A stretch of DNA of 64,000 nt from Halpernia frigidisoli (GCF_900113805.1 NZ_FOQT01000001.1:1-64000), one strand, 5' to 3'; shown: positions 16,315 through 25,280, numbered from the stretch's first letter. Notes: generated by a model not told the origin, from the sequence alone. Numbers and translations: made by a program.

Positions 16315-17619
16315 TTAGTAATTTAATGGTAATGGATGAAGCCAATCTGAGTTTCTTATTAAAATGATATACTGATTCCCAAGATCACTATTTATAAAAT
16401 CGCCCACCAATTTTCCCTGGGGAGAAGTTCCGTTTAATAATCTGCCGGATTTTATGAACGGTGACGCAGTACCGTTCAGTTTGAAAAGCGTTGTAGAATT
16501 TGGCAGCGTTAATTCTTTCAAATCTTCAATTCCCTCCACCTTCAGCAAAGAATCATTATCGTACGAAAAAGGTTTTTTATCCCAACTTTTAGTTTCGTCA
16601 TTCCAGACATTGTATTTGGAGTCTAGCGGCAGAGATATGATTGAAATAATTTTTTTTGCGATCGGATGGTCAGAATTAACTAGTTTTGATATAAGATCAC
16701 CGCCAATATATTGAAATGGAACAAGATGTGCATGAAAAAATCCCCACATGCCGTATAATTTTTTATTTTCAAAATGCTTGATCAGATAAAGATTTTTGAA
16801 ATTCCGATAAATTCCTTCGGGTCTGTTAATACCAACTGATTTATCGTCGTAACTCAAGTTTTTTATTAAATATTTAAAAAGAGGATAATCTCTTCCCAAT
16901 AAATTCTGAAAAGCAACTTCATTTTTTTCTACTTTTTGATCTAAATTTCGCGCATATATTGATAAAGAAGCCATATTTGCATCATCATAAGGTTGGTCAA
17001 TTTTCATTTTTAAAGAATCCAGTAACGTGCTGCTTTCTCTGTTTATTATCTTTTGGATTAGTTTCAAATATTCTTCGTGATCCTGAACAACGTCAATTCC
17101 TGTAAAACTGATCTTTTTGTCTTTTGATAAAGTTTTATTCAAATTTCTTATTTTTACGATCTTGTCGTAAAAATCCTGATTTCCCCACTGTGCATGGATT
17201 TTTACCAGATAGCGAAACACTGTTTTTATAGATTTTTGATTACCTGTTTTTAAATAATCATTGATGTTTTCTGCTTGTGCATAATCAAGTTCTGCAATAT
17301 AATTTTTTGTTCCGACCGTTTTATTCAAAAATTTCAAAAGGTTGAAATCGATGAGTTGCGTATTTTGTGCACCATGAGATTCACCAAAAACTATGAGTTG
17401 GTTTTTTTCTGCATCTTCTTTTAAAATTTTCCAGTTAGCATCACTTTTAAGAACTATATTTTCACTATTCTTTGAAAGGTAATTCTTATAAATTTTTTCT
17501 TGTCCGAAAGTATTTAGAAAATTTAAGAATATAAAAAAGACGAGCGATAATTTTGTAATTATATTTTTTCTTTTAGCCTTTCTTAAAAGTACAGCAATAA
17601 TAGTGAATGTGGTTTTCAT
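16315..17619 (-). CDS. erythromycin-esterase-like envelope protein
   Basis: A 434-residue protein with an N-terminal basic region and hydrophobic segment (about 22-40, ending TFGQ) that looks like a signal peptide. LIVFGESHGAQNTQLIDFNLLKF (around 75-97) followed by YIAELDYAQAENINDYLKTG and FTGIDVV resembles the GE.HG and E motifs of the erythromycin esterase superfamily, which includes many proteins with no antibiotic link. The second His motif may be GFFHAHLVPF. Export makes a macrolide resistance role less likely than an unknown envelope role. It lies between a broken LytTR regulator gene and the CIA30 gene. Confidence 0.75.
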   Translation of the reverse strand: MKTTFTIIAVLLRKAKRKNIITKLSLVFFIFLNFLNTFGQEKIYKNYLSKNSENIVLKSDANWKILKEDAEKNQLIVFGESHGAQNTQLIDFNLLKFLNKTVGTKNYIAELDYAQAENINDYLKTGNQKSIKTVFRYLVKIHAQWGNQDFYDKIVKIRNLNKTLSKDKKISFTGIDVVQDHEEYLKLIQKIINRESSTLLDSLKMKIDQPYDDANMASLSIYARNLDQKVEKNEVAFQNLLGRDYPLFKYLIKNLSYDDKSVGINRPEGIYRNFKNLYLIKHFENKKLYGMWGFFHAHLVPFQYIGGDLISKLVNSDHPIAKKIISIISLPLDSKYNVWNDETKSWDKKPFSYDNDSLLKVEGIEDLKELTLPNSTTLFKLNGTASPFIKSGRLLNGTSPQGKLVGDFINSDLGNQYIILIRNSDWLHPLPLNY

Positions 17620-17743
17620 AATTTTTTTGGTTTTAAATTTATATTTAATACAAAGAAAATAAACCTAATTATGCGACAGAAAAATAAGTGACAAAAGTGA
17701 ACCTTATGCCATGAAATTGAATGTTTTGGTGTGAAATTGAGTT

Positions 17744-18555
17744 TTAGGGACGACTTTGAAGATACTCTTTTACCCCTAAAAAGTATTTTGGAGAGATCGG
17801 AACCTCCTCTTTGATGTGACGGATCGCAATAGAACCTTTTCTGGTATTACCCGATATTTTTTCAATTTGGGAAGGATTTACAATGTAGGATCGGTGCACT
17901 TGTTCCGCAGTAGGAATTTCTTTAATAATATTTGATAATGTTGACCGGATCATTTCCTTTCTCAAAACATCATCTTTTAGGTAATAAATGTCTACATAAT
18001 TGGATTGCGCATTTGCCATTAAAAAGTTTTTTTCGCTAAATTTAATGTTTTCGTTTTGGCTATTTCCCTTTATAACAACTTCAGGTTTATTTTCAACAGA
18101 AATTGGTTTAATAATAATTTTACTGAATGCAAATCGCAGATATGCCCAGAAAGGATAAAAATAGGTGCGAAAGGTAAACCAAAAATAAGGCTCCATTTCA
18201 GAATATTTTTCGGCTCAATTTCCAAATGATTGATCACTATTGTATTGTAAAAATAGGAGGCGCTTGAAATAAGCAAAAGGCCGGAAAACAGAACGATAAT
18301 CTCTTGATATAAATACCATTTTTGATTAGTAAATTTAAACCAGGATTCTTCAAAAATATGTACAAACAAAAGAGGAAGTATGATACAGATCCCATAACCC
18401 AATACCTTTATATTTTTATGAGGGATTTCAATTGCGTAGGTATTGAACGGTTGAAGAAAAATCAAAATAAATACAACTAAAACTGCCAATATAGTTGTTA
18501 ACAATAGCGTATGAAACCAATTTGAAGTATAGGCGATAGATCTTTTAAAAGGCAT
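17744..18555 (-). pseudogene. LytTR family regulator with membrane domain, frameshifted
   Basis: Two overlapping frames join into one protein. The upstream frame (18555 down to about 18150) encodes four membrane helices ending GLPFAPIFIL, and the downstream frame (about 18150 down to 17744) continues FWAYLRFAFSKIIIKP and ends in a LytTR DNA-binding domain (KFSEKNFLMANAQSNYVDIYY, VHRSYIVNPSQIEKI). One extra A in the plus-strand A3 run at 18150-18152 would restore a single frame of about 270 residues, the usual length of membrane LytTR regulators. The full protein would sense something in the membrane and bind DNA through LytTR. It may be a true mutation or an assembly error. Confidence 0.8.
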
Positions 18556-18702
18556 TTTTTTTCAATTGTTTTTTCTGTCCACAGAGCAGCACTTTTTTAG
18601 TTGGCTTTTTTCTGATTCCAAAAATACTAAATATAAAAGAATTTTTTCGCTGTGTTTATTTTTTGTCTATTCCAATTGTTTATTTATTGCATTCGCTGGC
18701 GC

Positions 18703-18715
18703 GAGCGTCACGCTC
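18703..18715. repeat. small palindrome in the RAYT flank
   Basis: GAGCG (18703-18707) and CGCTC (18711-18715) form a hairpin around TCA, inside GCTGGCGCGAGCGTCACGCT. It resembles another class of REP sequence. It lies upstream of the broken LytTR gene and downstream of the transposase gene. Confidence 0.5.
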
Positions 18716-18759
18716 TTGTCTTCCAATTTATCTACTAACATCAATCTTTAAAATTTCGC

Positions 18760-18789
18760 CGCTGCCGCACGAATCCTTTCGTGTGGTCA
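18760..18789 (-). repeat. REP hairpin at the 3' end of the RAYT gene
   Basis: On the minus strand this reads TGACCACACGAAAGG, then ATTCGTGCGGCAGCG, with CACGAA pairing with TTCGTG. It is the inverted partner of the REPs at 19424-19584. Its first three bases, TGA, supply the stop codon of the transposase frame. Confidence 0.8.
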
Positions 18790-19366
18790 TAGTAAAAAAT
18801 CAAAAAAATCAAACACCATGATACCATCTAATAATCCTTTCTCTCCTGCATAATCCCTTGCACTGCTGTAAACATAATCTTCTGCTTTATAAACCAAACC
18901 GCTTTCCACAGGATTTTGATGCACGTAATCTATCTTTTGTTTTATGACTTTGTTGCTCCAAAGTTCTATAGGCTTATTGTCGTGACGCCAAAATTGGTGT
19001 CCGTTAACATTAGAACTTTTTCCTGCTTCTTTTTTGAAAAACTCTAAATAAAAATTCTTTTCTGCTTTCTCTGGGATTTTCTGTAATGGCCTTAACTAAA
19101 CTCTTACTGGTAAATCTTTTTAAATCTCCAATCAGTAGTTCTGGTTTTTGCCCTTTTACACTTCTAAAAACCAAATGAATGTGACTTGTCATTATGCACC
19201 AGGCGTGGATTTCTAAACCTTTTTCTTTCTGGCAAAATACCACACTTTCTAAAAACAAATCTTTGTATTCATTTCGTGTAAAAACATCCAGCCAGCCAAC
19301 AACAGCAAAACTTATAAAATATAAACCTTCAGGATTTAAAAATTTGTAATTTCTGCTCATCTGCAA
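18787..19366 (-). pseudogene. REP-associated tyrosine transposase (RAYT), frameshifted
   Basis: This is an IS200/IS605-related RAYT that processes REP sequences. The first frame (19366 to 19010, 118 codons) contains the HUH-type metal site in IMTSHIHLVF. Homology then leaves that frame near RKEF and continues in the next frame with FFKKEAGKSSNVNGHQFWRHD, IELWSNKVIKQKIDYVHQNPVESGLVYK and YAGEKGLLDG, ending at 18787. DYVHQNPV carries the likely catalytic Tyr. One base too many in the A5 run at 19050-19054 explains the shift. REP hairpins lie on both sides. Intact, it would be about 190 residues. Confidence 0.85.
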
Positions 19367-19423
19367 CTTTCAAGTAATAAAGATAGACGAAAATTCCAAA
19401 CTAAAATTTGGTTGCTAATTTAT

Positions 19424-19588
19424 GATGACCACACGATGCAATCGTGCGGCAGCGAAGGAATTAAAAATTTGACTGGTTATTTATTGTGACCACACTATGC
19501 AATCGTGCGGCAGCGGGGCAGCGAAGGAATTAAAAATTTGACTGGTTATTTATTGTGACCACACGATGCAATCGTGCGGCAGCGGGGG
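19424..19588 (+). repeat. three REP hairpins with a 69-bp tandem duplication
   Basis: Copies of the REP core TGACCACACGATGCAATCGTG plus CGGCAGCG lie at 19424-19454, 19486-19515 and 19555-19584. CACGAT pairs with ATCGTG around GCA; the middle copy has CACTAT and so a weakened stem. Positions 19451-19519 and 19520-19588 are an almost exact direct repeat with a 69-base period. They are in inverted orientation relative to the REP at 18760-18789 and are the expected substrate of the RAYT. Confidence 0.85.
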
Positions 19589-19624
19589 AAGGTTTTTAAT
19601 AATATTTAAACTGTTGATTCATTG

Positions 19625-20308
19625 CTAGAGTTCCTTTTCATGAAGAAAACCATTTTCATGATTTTCTATCCTTAAATCAAATTCATGTTTAGTTTTAATG
19701 CCGTTCATTTTCTGACTATTAAGTTGTGGCTTGAATTCGTCAATCATTCTTGATTCGATATCTTCAAGAATTTCTAAACCTAATTTTTTTTCTTTAATAA
19801 ACTCTAAAGGTAGATAGTAATCGTTTGTTGTGTACAGAATTATATTACATAATATTATAGTTTTTTCGTAACCGTCAAATTTTGGATCTAATAGTTTTAT
19901 AGCAGTATTGTGCCCCCCTCTGAATCTTGAAATGTTAGAGGAACTTTTTCCAATGTACACGATTTCTCGATTTTCATCTTTCTTTATGCATATTATATAA
20001 ATTGGATAGGATATATTGGGTGCGTCACCCAAAGCTTCTCTTATATTATATATATCTTCGTGGTCAAGACTAGTACTCTCGTATCGATGCGCTATTTTTA
20101 TAGCTTTATAATAATAAGTTCTATTTTTATCGAACGAATCTGCGAAACCTAATATTTTCTCATCGTTAATTTTGTGCAATGGTATTTCGTCAACTACGTT
20201 AATCCAAAAACCAGTACAATAGTCGGGCTCGCTTTTTATGAGATCATCATAATGCGGAATCATTTCATGTCCATTTAGCCAAGCATCTAAGTATGAAAAT
20301 TTTTTCAT
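19625..20308 (-). CDS. GIY-YIG-type nuclease, third gene of a candidate defence operon
   Basis: A 227-residue protein. The N-terminal 95 residues are not recognised. From about 100 on, the GIY-YIG fold can be read: IYIICI at 103-108 in place of GIY, VYIG at 117-120, Arg128/Arg130 and His133 in SRFRGGH, and an acidic helix ending EFKPQLN (191-197) as in many GIY-YIG nucleases (acidic residue, P, N). It would cut DNA or RNA in the cytosol. It follows the ATPase gene by 37 bases on the same strand and is the likely last gene of the operon. The nuclease call rests on motifs, so it is moderately sure; target unknown. Confidence 0.7.
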   Translation of the reverse strand: MKKFSYLDAWLNGHEMIPHYDDLIKSEPDYCTGFWINVVDEIPLHKINDEKILGFADSFDKNRTYYYKAIKIAHRYESTSLDHEDIYNIREALGDAPNISYPIYIICIKKDENREIVYIGKSSSNISRFRGGHNTAIKLLDPKFDGYEKTIILCNIILYTTNDYYLPLEFIKEKKLGLEILEDIESRMIDEFKPQLNSQKMNGIKTKHEFDLRIENHENGFLHEKEL

Positions 20309-20345
20309 ATATATTCTTTAAAGTATAATTCTGAGTGCAATTAAT

Positions 20346-22766
20346 TTAATTAAATTTCTCATCTAATTTTAGATTTAGATTTCCACAATTACATCTTACA
20401 TATTCCGTGTTACTAATACTTTCATAATGGCAATATGATTTGCAGTCTGGACAATACATTTCAGCTTCAATCTCAAGCCATTTTTTAAATATTGATTCAA
20501 TTTCTTGCGAAGTAAATTGTGAAGATTCATCTTTCCAGTGAGCGCAATAATTCCGAAAGATTGTTCCTTGTTCAAATTCCCCAAACAATATTGAAATTTT
20601 ATGTTGCTTATTTGGAGATTTTAACTTGTCTTTAATTCTCTTTACTAACGGTTCATAAAATTCAGAAAGTGTATATGTGTTTTCTAATTTATACCGCATT
20701 GGTGTTTGTAAATTTTCATTTATAATTCCAAAAACCATTTCAAGATATCTACCTAATTTTTGACCAGCTCCAATGGGATCATCGTCAATAATTAGCTTTT
20801 CTATTTCTTCAGTGTAGTTATTTGAAAAATTACATCTAGGACCAGTTGTATAATCCCAACTGGAAAATTTATACCTATTCCATTGAGGAAAATGTCTTTG
20901 CATTGTATCAAAAAACACTTGGTCGTGAGTAAGCATTAAGATTTGAAAATCACCGAATTTAGCCGCTAATAATTGAGCAACTTTTGGTCTTTTAAAAGCA
21001 TCAAAACTATTTACAACATCATCTAAAATCATAAACTTGAAGTTTGAATTAAAGTGCTTTACAGCCGCTAGAAAAATTGAAAGTCCAAAGCTGTTAATTT
21101 GACTTTCACTCATAAATTTATATGCTGGTGTAATTTTTTCATTTACAAAATCAATTTCTAACTCTACAGCTTTATCTTTTCCAACTACTAATTTTATTTC
21201 AGGATTTTTCAAAAATTGGTTTGTTCCTTCTAGAAAATTATAGCATTCTATTAAATCAGTTTGTATTTGTGTGAAAGTATGTTGAATTTGAGCTTGAATA
21301 AACTCTGTTAATTTCGAAAACAAAATACCAAGTTTGTCGCAGATGTCCGATAAATAATTAATCTTTTTTTCATTTCTTAAGTAGCTTGTGTAAGCTACTT
21401 TCAATTGAATTAAGTTACTAAAATCTATTGCTAATTTTGTGGTTTTTTCATCTTCGGAGAATGACTTAATTAAATCTAATACAAATTGTTTATAAGTTAT
21501 TTCCATATCACTTATATTATCAATTTTTGAGACTTCATCTAATATGCTTAAATCAAGTGAAGTTACATCTTTTAACTGCGTTTTTAATATTGCAAGGATT
21601 TTAGGTATTTCTATTTCTAATTTATCGATATCCTCATAAAACAAAGCAAAACTTTCTTTTACTCTCGGACTTTTTTCTGATTGTATGATTGCTACTTTAT
21701 GATTTAATTGTTCAAATTTTTTTATAAGCGCATCTCTTTTTAAAATGTAATCTTGCCTCTTATTATTTAATTCTTCTAATGCCTTATGTTTTAAAGCAAT
21801 ATGCTCTTCTAAATTTCCTTCAAATAATTTATCACAGATTGGGCAAGTTGATTTGTCTTCAAGATGTAAAAGAGTTTCCTTTGCCGTTGTATATAAGTCT
21901 ATTAGAATTAGTTTGGTAATGTTTGTTTCGTCTTTTTTTAAATCATTGAAAACATTTTCTAAATCTTGCAAATCTTGTTTAACTTTAGAAATAGGGTAGA
22001 ATTGATTTAAACGTAATAAAAATGAATTCCATTCATTTAATGCAGTCGCTATCGGATTTGCCTTTACAATTTCAGAAAGAGCTTTCTCGACTTTATAAAT
22101 GTGTTTGTATTCAGTAATTTCTTCAATATGATATTTTTTTGCAATGTCATTAATAAACAAAATTACTTTTAATTCATCTATTTCTTGTATTTCAGTAATT
22201 GAGGAAATAGCTTTTTTATTTTCTTCAATTTGTACTTTATATTGAGGTAATTGAGTTGAAATCCTTGTGAAACTTGCTTGAATATCTGATTGATTTTTTG
22301 TGAATTTTTCTAAACCAAAAAATTTAGCAATGTATTTATATTTTTCACCTTTAGTTTTAAATACAAATTCTTGTAAGTCAGAATATCTCAAAAAATTTGG
22401 ATATACAGTATAATTCTTAAATTCTGCATATTCTCCTGAATTAATTGGAGAAGTTACTCTTGTTTTATTATATTGAGCTCTTACGGAATTTATAGTTGTA
22501 TGTGAAAAGTCAACATTTACATATACATTATCTCCATTACTTAATTTGTGAGGATAATCCTTTTCAGAAACACCTTCTTTAGTTAAAAATTCAATTTTGG
22601 AATTTATTAACCATTCCCAAGAATCTACTATGGAACTTTTTCCAGTTCCGTTTCTACCGTAAATTAGAGCAGATGTTGAATTATTTCCCTTAACAAAATC
22701 AAGTATTACTGGAGATTTTATCCCGCGAAAATTTTCAACTGTAATTTTATTGATTTTCAGCATCAT
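20346..22766 (-). CDS. SMC/Rad50-like ATPase with zinc motif and HEPN-like C-terminus
   Basis: An 806-residue ABC-type ATPase. Walker A is GRNGTGKS (37-44), the ABC signature SESQINSFGLS (553-563), Walker B FMILDD (578-583; Asp in place of the usual catalytic Glu), the D-loop SFD (587-589) and the H-loop His614 in LTHD. Between them lies a helical, probably coiled-coil arm with CPIC (Cys308, Cys311) and His322/His327, a hook or zinc-finger-like site. The C-terminus is helical (about 660-765) with RNYCAH (Arg738, His743), which fits the HEPN ribonuclease motif RNxxxH, then a zinc ribbon (Cys772, Cys775, Cys792, Cys794). Such a layout recalls RloC- and Lamassu-type defence ATPases. The start ATG overlaps the upstream 66-codon gene by 20 bases. 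Confidence 0.85.
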   Translation of the reverse strand: MMLKINKITVENFRGIKSPVILDFVKGNNSTSALIYGRNGTGKSSIVDSWEWLINSKIEFLTKEGVSEKDYPHKLSNGDNVYVNVDFSHTTINSVRAQYNKTRVTSPINSGEYAEFKNYTVYPNFLRYSDLQEFVFKTKGEKYKYIAKFFGLEKFTKNQSDIQASFTRISTQLPQYKVQIEENKKAISSITEIQEIDELKVILFINDIAKKYHIEEITEYKHIYKVEKALSEIVKANPIATALNEWNSFLLRLNQFYPISKVKQDLQDLENVFNDLKKDETNITKLILIDLYTTAKETLLHLEDKSTCPICDKLFEGNLEEHIALKHKALEELNNKRQDYILKRDALIKKFEQLNHKVAIIQSEKSPRVKESFALFYEDIDKLEIEIPKILAILKTQLKDVTSLDLSILDEVSKIDNISDMEITYKQFVLDLIKSFSEDEKTTKLAIDFSNLIQLKVAYTSYLRNEKKINYLSDICDKLGILFSKLTEFIQAQIQHTFTQIQTDLIECYNFLEGTNQFLKNPEIKLVVGKDKAVELEIDFVNEKITPAYKFMSESQINSFGLSIFLAAVKHFNSNFKFMILDDVVNSFDAFKRPKVAQLLAAKFGDFQILMLTHDQVFFDTMQRHFPQWNRYKFSSWDYTTGPRCNFSNNYTEEIEKLIIDDDPIGAGQKLGRYLEMVFGIINENLQTPMRYKLENTYTLSEFYEPLVKRIKDKLKSPNKQHKISILFGEFEQGTIFRNYCAHWKDESSQFTSQEIESIFKKWLEIEAEMYCPDCKSYCHYESISNTEYVRCNCGNLNLKLDEKFN

Positions 22767-22947
22767 TTTCTGGTTTTAATAATTCATTTATTTCAGTATC
22801 GATTTTTTGCAAACCAATGGCAACTTTTCTTTCAAACTCTAATCCATTGAATCCAGAATCTGAAAAATAAGGTTCCAATTTAATTATGAATGTTTCAAGA
22901 TTTGTATTTTCAATTTTTGTTTGTTCTAGCCAAGTTTTAAATTCCAT
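22747..22947 (-). CDS. small protein, first gene of the candidate defence operon
   Basis: A 66-residue acidic protein of unknown family with helix-like spacing (TWLEQTKIENTNLETFIIKLEPYF, EFERKVAIGLQKIDTEINELL). It has no Cys, no membrane segment and no signal peptide. The frame overlaps the ATPase start by 20 bases, which suggests translational coupling and that the product works with the ATPase, perhaps as an antitoxin-like regulator or small subunit. That role is only inferred from position. A dispersed stem-loop element lies just upstream at 23008-23104. Confidence 0.65.
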   Translation of the reverse strand: MEFKTWLEQTKIENTNLETFIIKLEPYFSDSGFNGLEFERKVAIGLQKIDTEINELLKPENDAENQ

Positions 22948-23007
22948 AGTTGAATTATTATTAATTTAATAAAATGTTTTCTGTAAGTTACAATAACCCT
23001 CAATTCT

Positions 23008-23104
23008 AGCCCCGATAGAAATGGATATCCTTTTTTGTTCGACAAAAAAGATAGGAATGATAGCGGGAACCATCTTCAAAAAAAGCGAAAACCGTCTTGC
23101 TCCT
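23008..23104 (+). repeat. dispersed stem-loop element, copy 2
   Basis: AGCCCCGATAGAAATGG, CCTTTTTTGT, loop TCG, ACAAAAAAG and TAGCGGGA, with CTTGCTCCT about 40 bases on. This copy has a shorter loop than the others, so the inner hairpin is very tight. It separates the accessory operon from tex. Confidence 0.75.
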
Positions 23105-23156
23105 AAAAAATTAAAAGGCTGTTCTGATTTCTAAAATTTCACTTCTAATTTCCGCC

Positions 23157-25280
23157 TCACAAAACCAGCGTCAACTGAATTCTTTTGCGGTCTTCATCTA
23201 CTTCCAGCACTTTTACGGTGACGTGCTGCTGCAGTTTTACAACTTCATTCGCGTCGGACACGAAACCTTCTTTTAACTGGGAAATGTGCACCAGACCGCT
23301 TTCCTTAATGCCCAGATCTACAAAGCAGCCAAAAGCCGTGATATTATTCACGATCCCGGGAACCGTCATGCCCACTTTCAGGTTTTTTATGGATTTCAAA
23401 GTCGGGTCAAATTCAAATACTTTTGCCGATTTCCGCGGGTCTAAACCGGGTTTTTCAAGTTCCTTCAAAATGTCTTTGATGCCTAAAATACCGATGGTTT
23501 CTGAGACGTAATTTTCAGGATCGATGGTTTTAATTTTTTCTTTGTCGCCAATGAGGGCTTCAGATTTTAGTTTCAGATCTTTTGCCATCTTATCTACTAA
23601 AGCGTAAGTTTCGGGATGAACGGCAGAATTATCGAGCGGGTTTTTGGCGTTGTGAATGCGTAAAAAAGCGGAAGATTGCTGAAAGGCTTTTTCACCGAGA
23701 CGCGGGACTTTTTTCAGGTCTTTTCTACTTTGGAAAGCGCCGTTTTCTGTGCGGTAGGTCACGATGTTTTCTGCCATTTTTTCGCCAATGCCGGAAACAT
23801 AACTGAGCAGCGATTTACTCGCGGTGTTGAGGTTGATGCCGACGGAATTGACGCAGCGCATCACCACAGAATCGAGCTCGTTTTTGAGTTTGGTTTGATT
23901 CACATCGTGTTGGTATTGCCCGACGCCGATGGACTTGGCGTCAATTTTCACCAGTTCCGCCAAAGGATCAGACAGTCTTCTGCCGATGGAAACCGCGCCA
24001 CGAACGGTGACGTCATAATTGCCAAATTCTTCCCGCGCAATTTTACTCGCAGAATAAATGGACGCGCCCGCCTCGGAAACCACGAAGACTTCCAGATCTC
24101 TTTCAAAGCGGATCTTTTTAATGAAAAACTCGGTTTCCCGGCCCGCCGTTCCGTTTCCGATCGAGATCGCTTCAATATTATAAGCGCTGATCAGGGATTT
24201 TATTTTCTTTACCGCCATTGCCGTTTCATTTTGGGGCGGATGCGGAAAGATGGTTTCGTTGTGCAAAAGATCGCCTTTTTCATCCAGACAAACGACTTTG
24301 CAACCGGTTCTAAATCCGGGATCAATGGCTAAAATTCTTTTTTCGCCCAAAGGTGGCGCGAGTAATAACTGGCTTAAATTTTCGGCAAAAACCTGAATGG
24401 ACTTTTCATCGGCTTTGGCTTTTGCGTCGGTTAAAACTTCGGTGGATAGGGAAGGTTCGAGCAATCTTTTGTAAGAATCTTCGATGGCTGAATAAATGTG
24501 TTCGGCACTTTCGGAATTGTTTTTAACCAAAGTTTTGTCCATGAAATTTAAGGCTTCATTTTTCTCAACTTCAATTTTTACGTGGACAAATCCTTCTGTT
24601 TCGGCGCGTAAAATCGCCAGCAATCGGTGCGAAGGAATTTTATCTAAACTTTCCTGCCAGTTGAAATACTGTTTGAATTTTTGCGCCGGTTCCTCTTCGG
24701 CTTTTGTCTTGATGACTTTTGATGTAATTAAAGCCGTTTTTTGAAATAAGCGTCGCAGGTTTTTCCGGACATAAATATTTTCATTGATCCATTCTGCCAT
24801 GATGTCACGCGCGCCCTGGAATGCGTCTTCTTCGGTTTTTACGTTTTCATTTAAATATTTTGAAGCCAGCGACAATAAACCGTTTGCGTTTTGCGCCATA
24901 ATGATTCTCGCCAAAGGTTCTAAACCATTTTCCCGTGAAGTATCGGCTTTTGTTTTGCGCTTTTTCTTGTAAGGCAAATAGAAATCTTCCAGTTCCTGAA
25001 GGTCGAAACTTTGTTCAATTTTTTTTTTTAAATCTGAAGTTAAAGCATTTTGTTCTTCAATGGATTTTAAAATACTTTCTTTCCGCTTTTCAATTTCTGA
25101 AAACGCTTTGTTGAGTTTATAAATATCCTCGATCTGCACTTCATCCAGATTTCCGGTTCTGTCTTTTCTGTATCGTGCTATAAAGGGAATGGTACAGTCT
25201 TCGGCGAAGAGTTTTAAAGTGGATTCAATATTATTGGCGAGAATGTTTAATTTTTGCTGGATGAAGTTGAGGTTGCTCAT
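23157..25280 (-). CDS. tex: Tex family RNA-binding transcription accessory protein
   Basis: A 707-residue Tex protein (usual length about 710-780). It has the N-terminal helical Tex domain, the YqgF/RNase H-like fold (EKRILAIDPGFRTGCKVVCLDE), the HhH region (INTASKSLLSYVSGIGEKMAENIV), and a C-terminal S1 domain (LKVGMTVPGIVNNITAFGCFVDLGIKESGLVHISQL). Tex binds nucleic acid and influences transcription. The ATG at 25280 starts MSNLNFIQ and is chosen over an in-frame upstream ATG at 25328, which would add 16 hydrophobic residues not typical of Tex. The gene is visibly richer in GC than the adjacent accessory operon. Confidence 0.96.
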   Translation of the reverse strand: MSNLNFIQQKLNILANNIESTLKLFAEDCTIPFIARYRKDRTGNLDEVQIEDIYKLNKAFSEIEKRKESILKSIEEQNALTSDLKKKIEQSFDLQELEDFYLPYKKKRKTKADTSRENGLEPLARIIMAQNANGLLSLASKYLNENVKTEEDAFQGARDIMAEWINENIYVRKNLRRLFQKTALITSKVIKTKAEEEPAQKFKQYFNWQESLDKIPSHRLLAILRAETEGFVHVKIEVEKNEALNFMDKTLVKNNSESAEHIYSAIEDSYKRLLEPSLSTEVLTDAKAKADEKSIQVFAENLSQLLLAPPLGEKRILAIDPGFRTGCKVVCLDEKGDLLHNETIFPHPPQNETAMAVKKIKSLISAYNIEAISIGNGTAGRETEFFIKKIRFERDLEVFVVSEAGASIYSASKIAREEFGNYDVTVRGAVSIGRRLSDPLAELVKIDAKSIGVGQYQHDVNQTKLKNELDSVVMRCVNSVGINLNTASKSLLSYVSGIGEKMAENIVTYRTENGAFQSRKDLKKVPRLGEKAFQQSSAFLRIHNAKNPLDNSAVHPETYALVDKMAKDLKLKSEALIGDKEKIKTIDPENYVSETIGILGIKDILKELEKPGLDPRKSAKVFEFDPTLKSIKNLKVGMTVPGIVNNITAFGCFVDLGIKESGLVHISQLKEGFVSDANEVVKLQQHVTVKVLEVDEDRKRIQLTLVL

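Noticed and set aside
16315-17619. True macrolide resistance gene
   Set aside because: The erythromycin-esterase motifs are only partly matched and the protein has an export signal, so naming it ere would overstate the evidence.
19424-19588. Possible CRISPR array from repeated GTGACCACAC-type units
   Set aside because: The units form REP hairpins, the intervening sequences are nearly identical rather than unique, the period is 69 bases and no cas gene is present.
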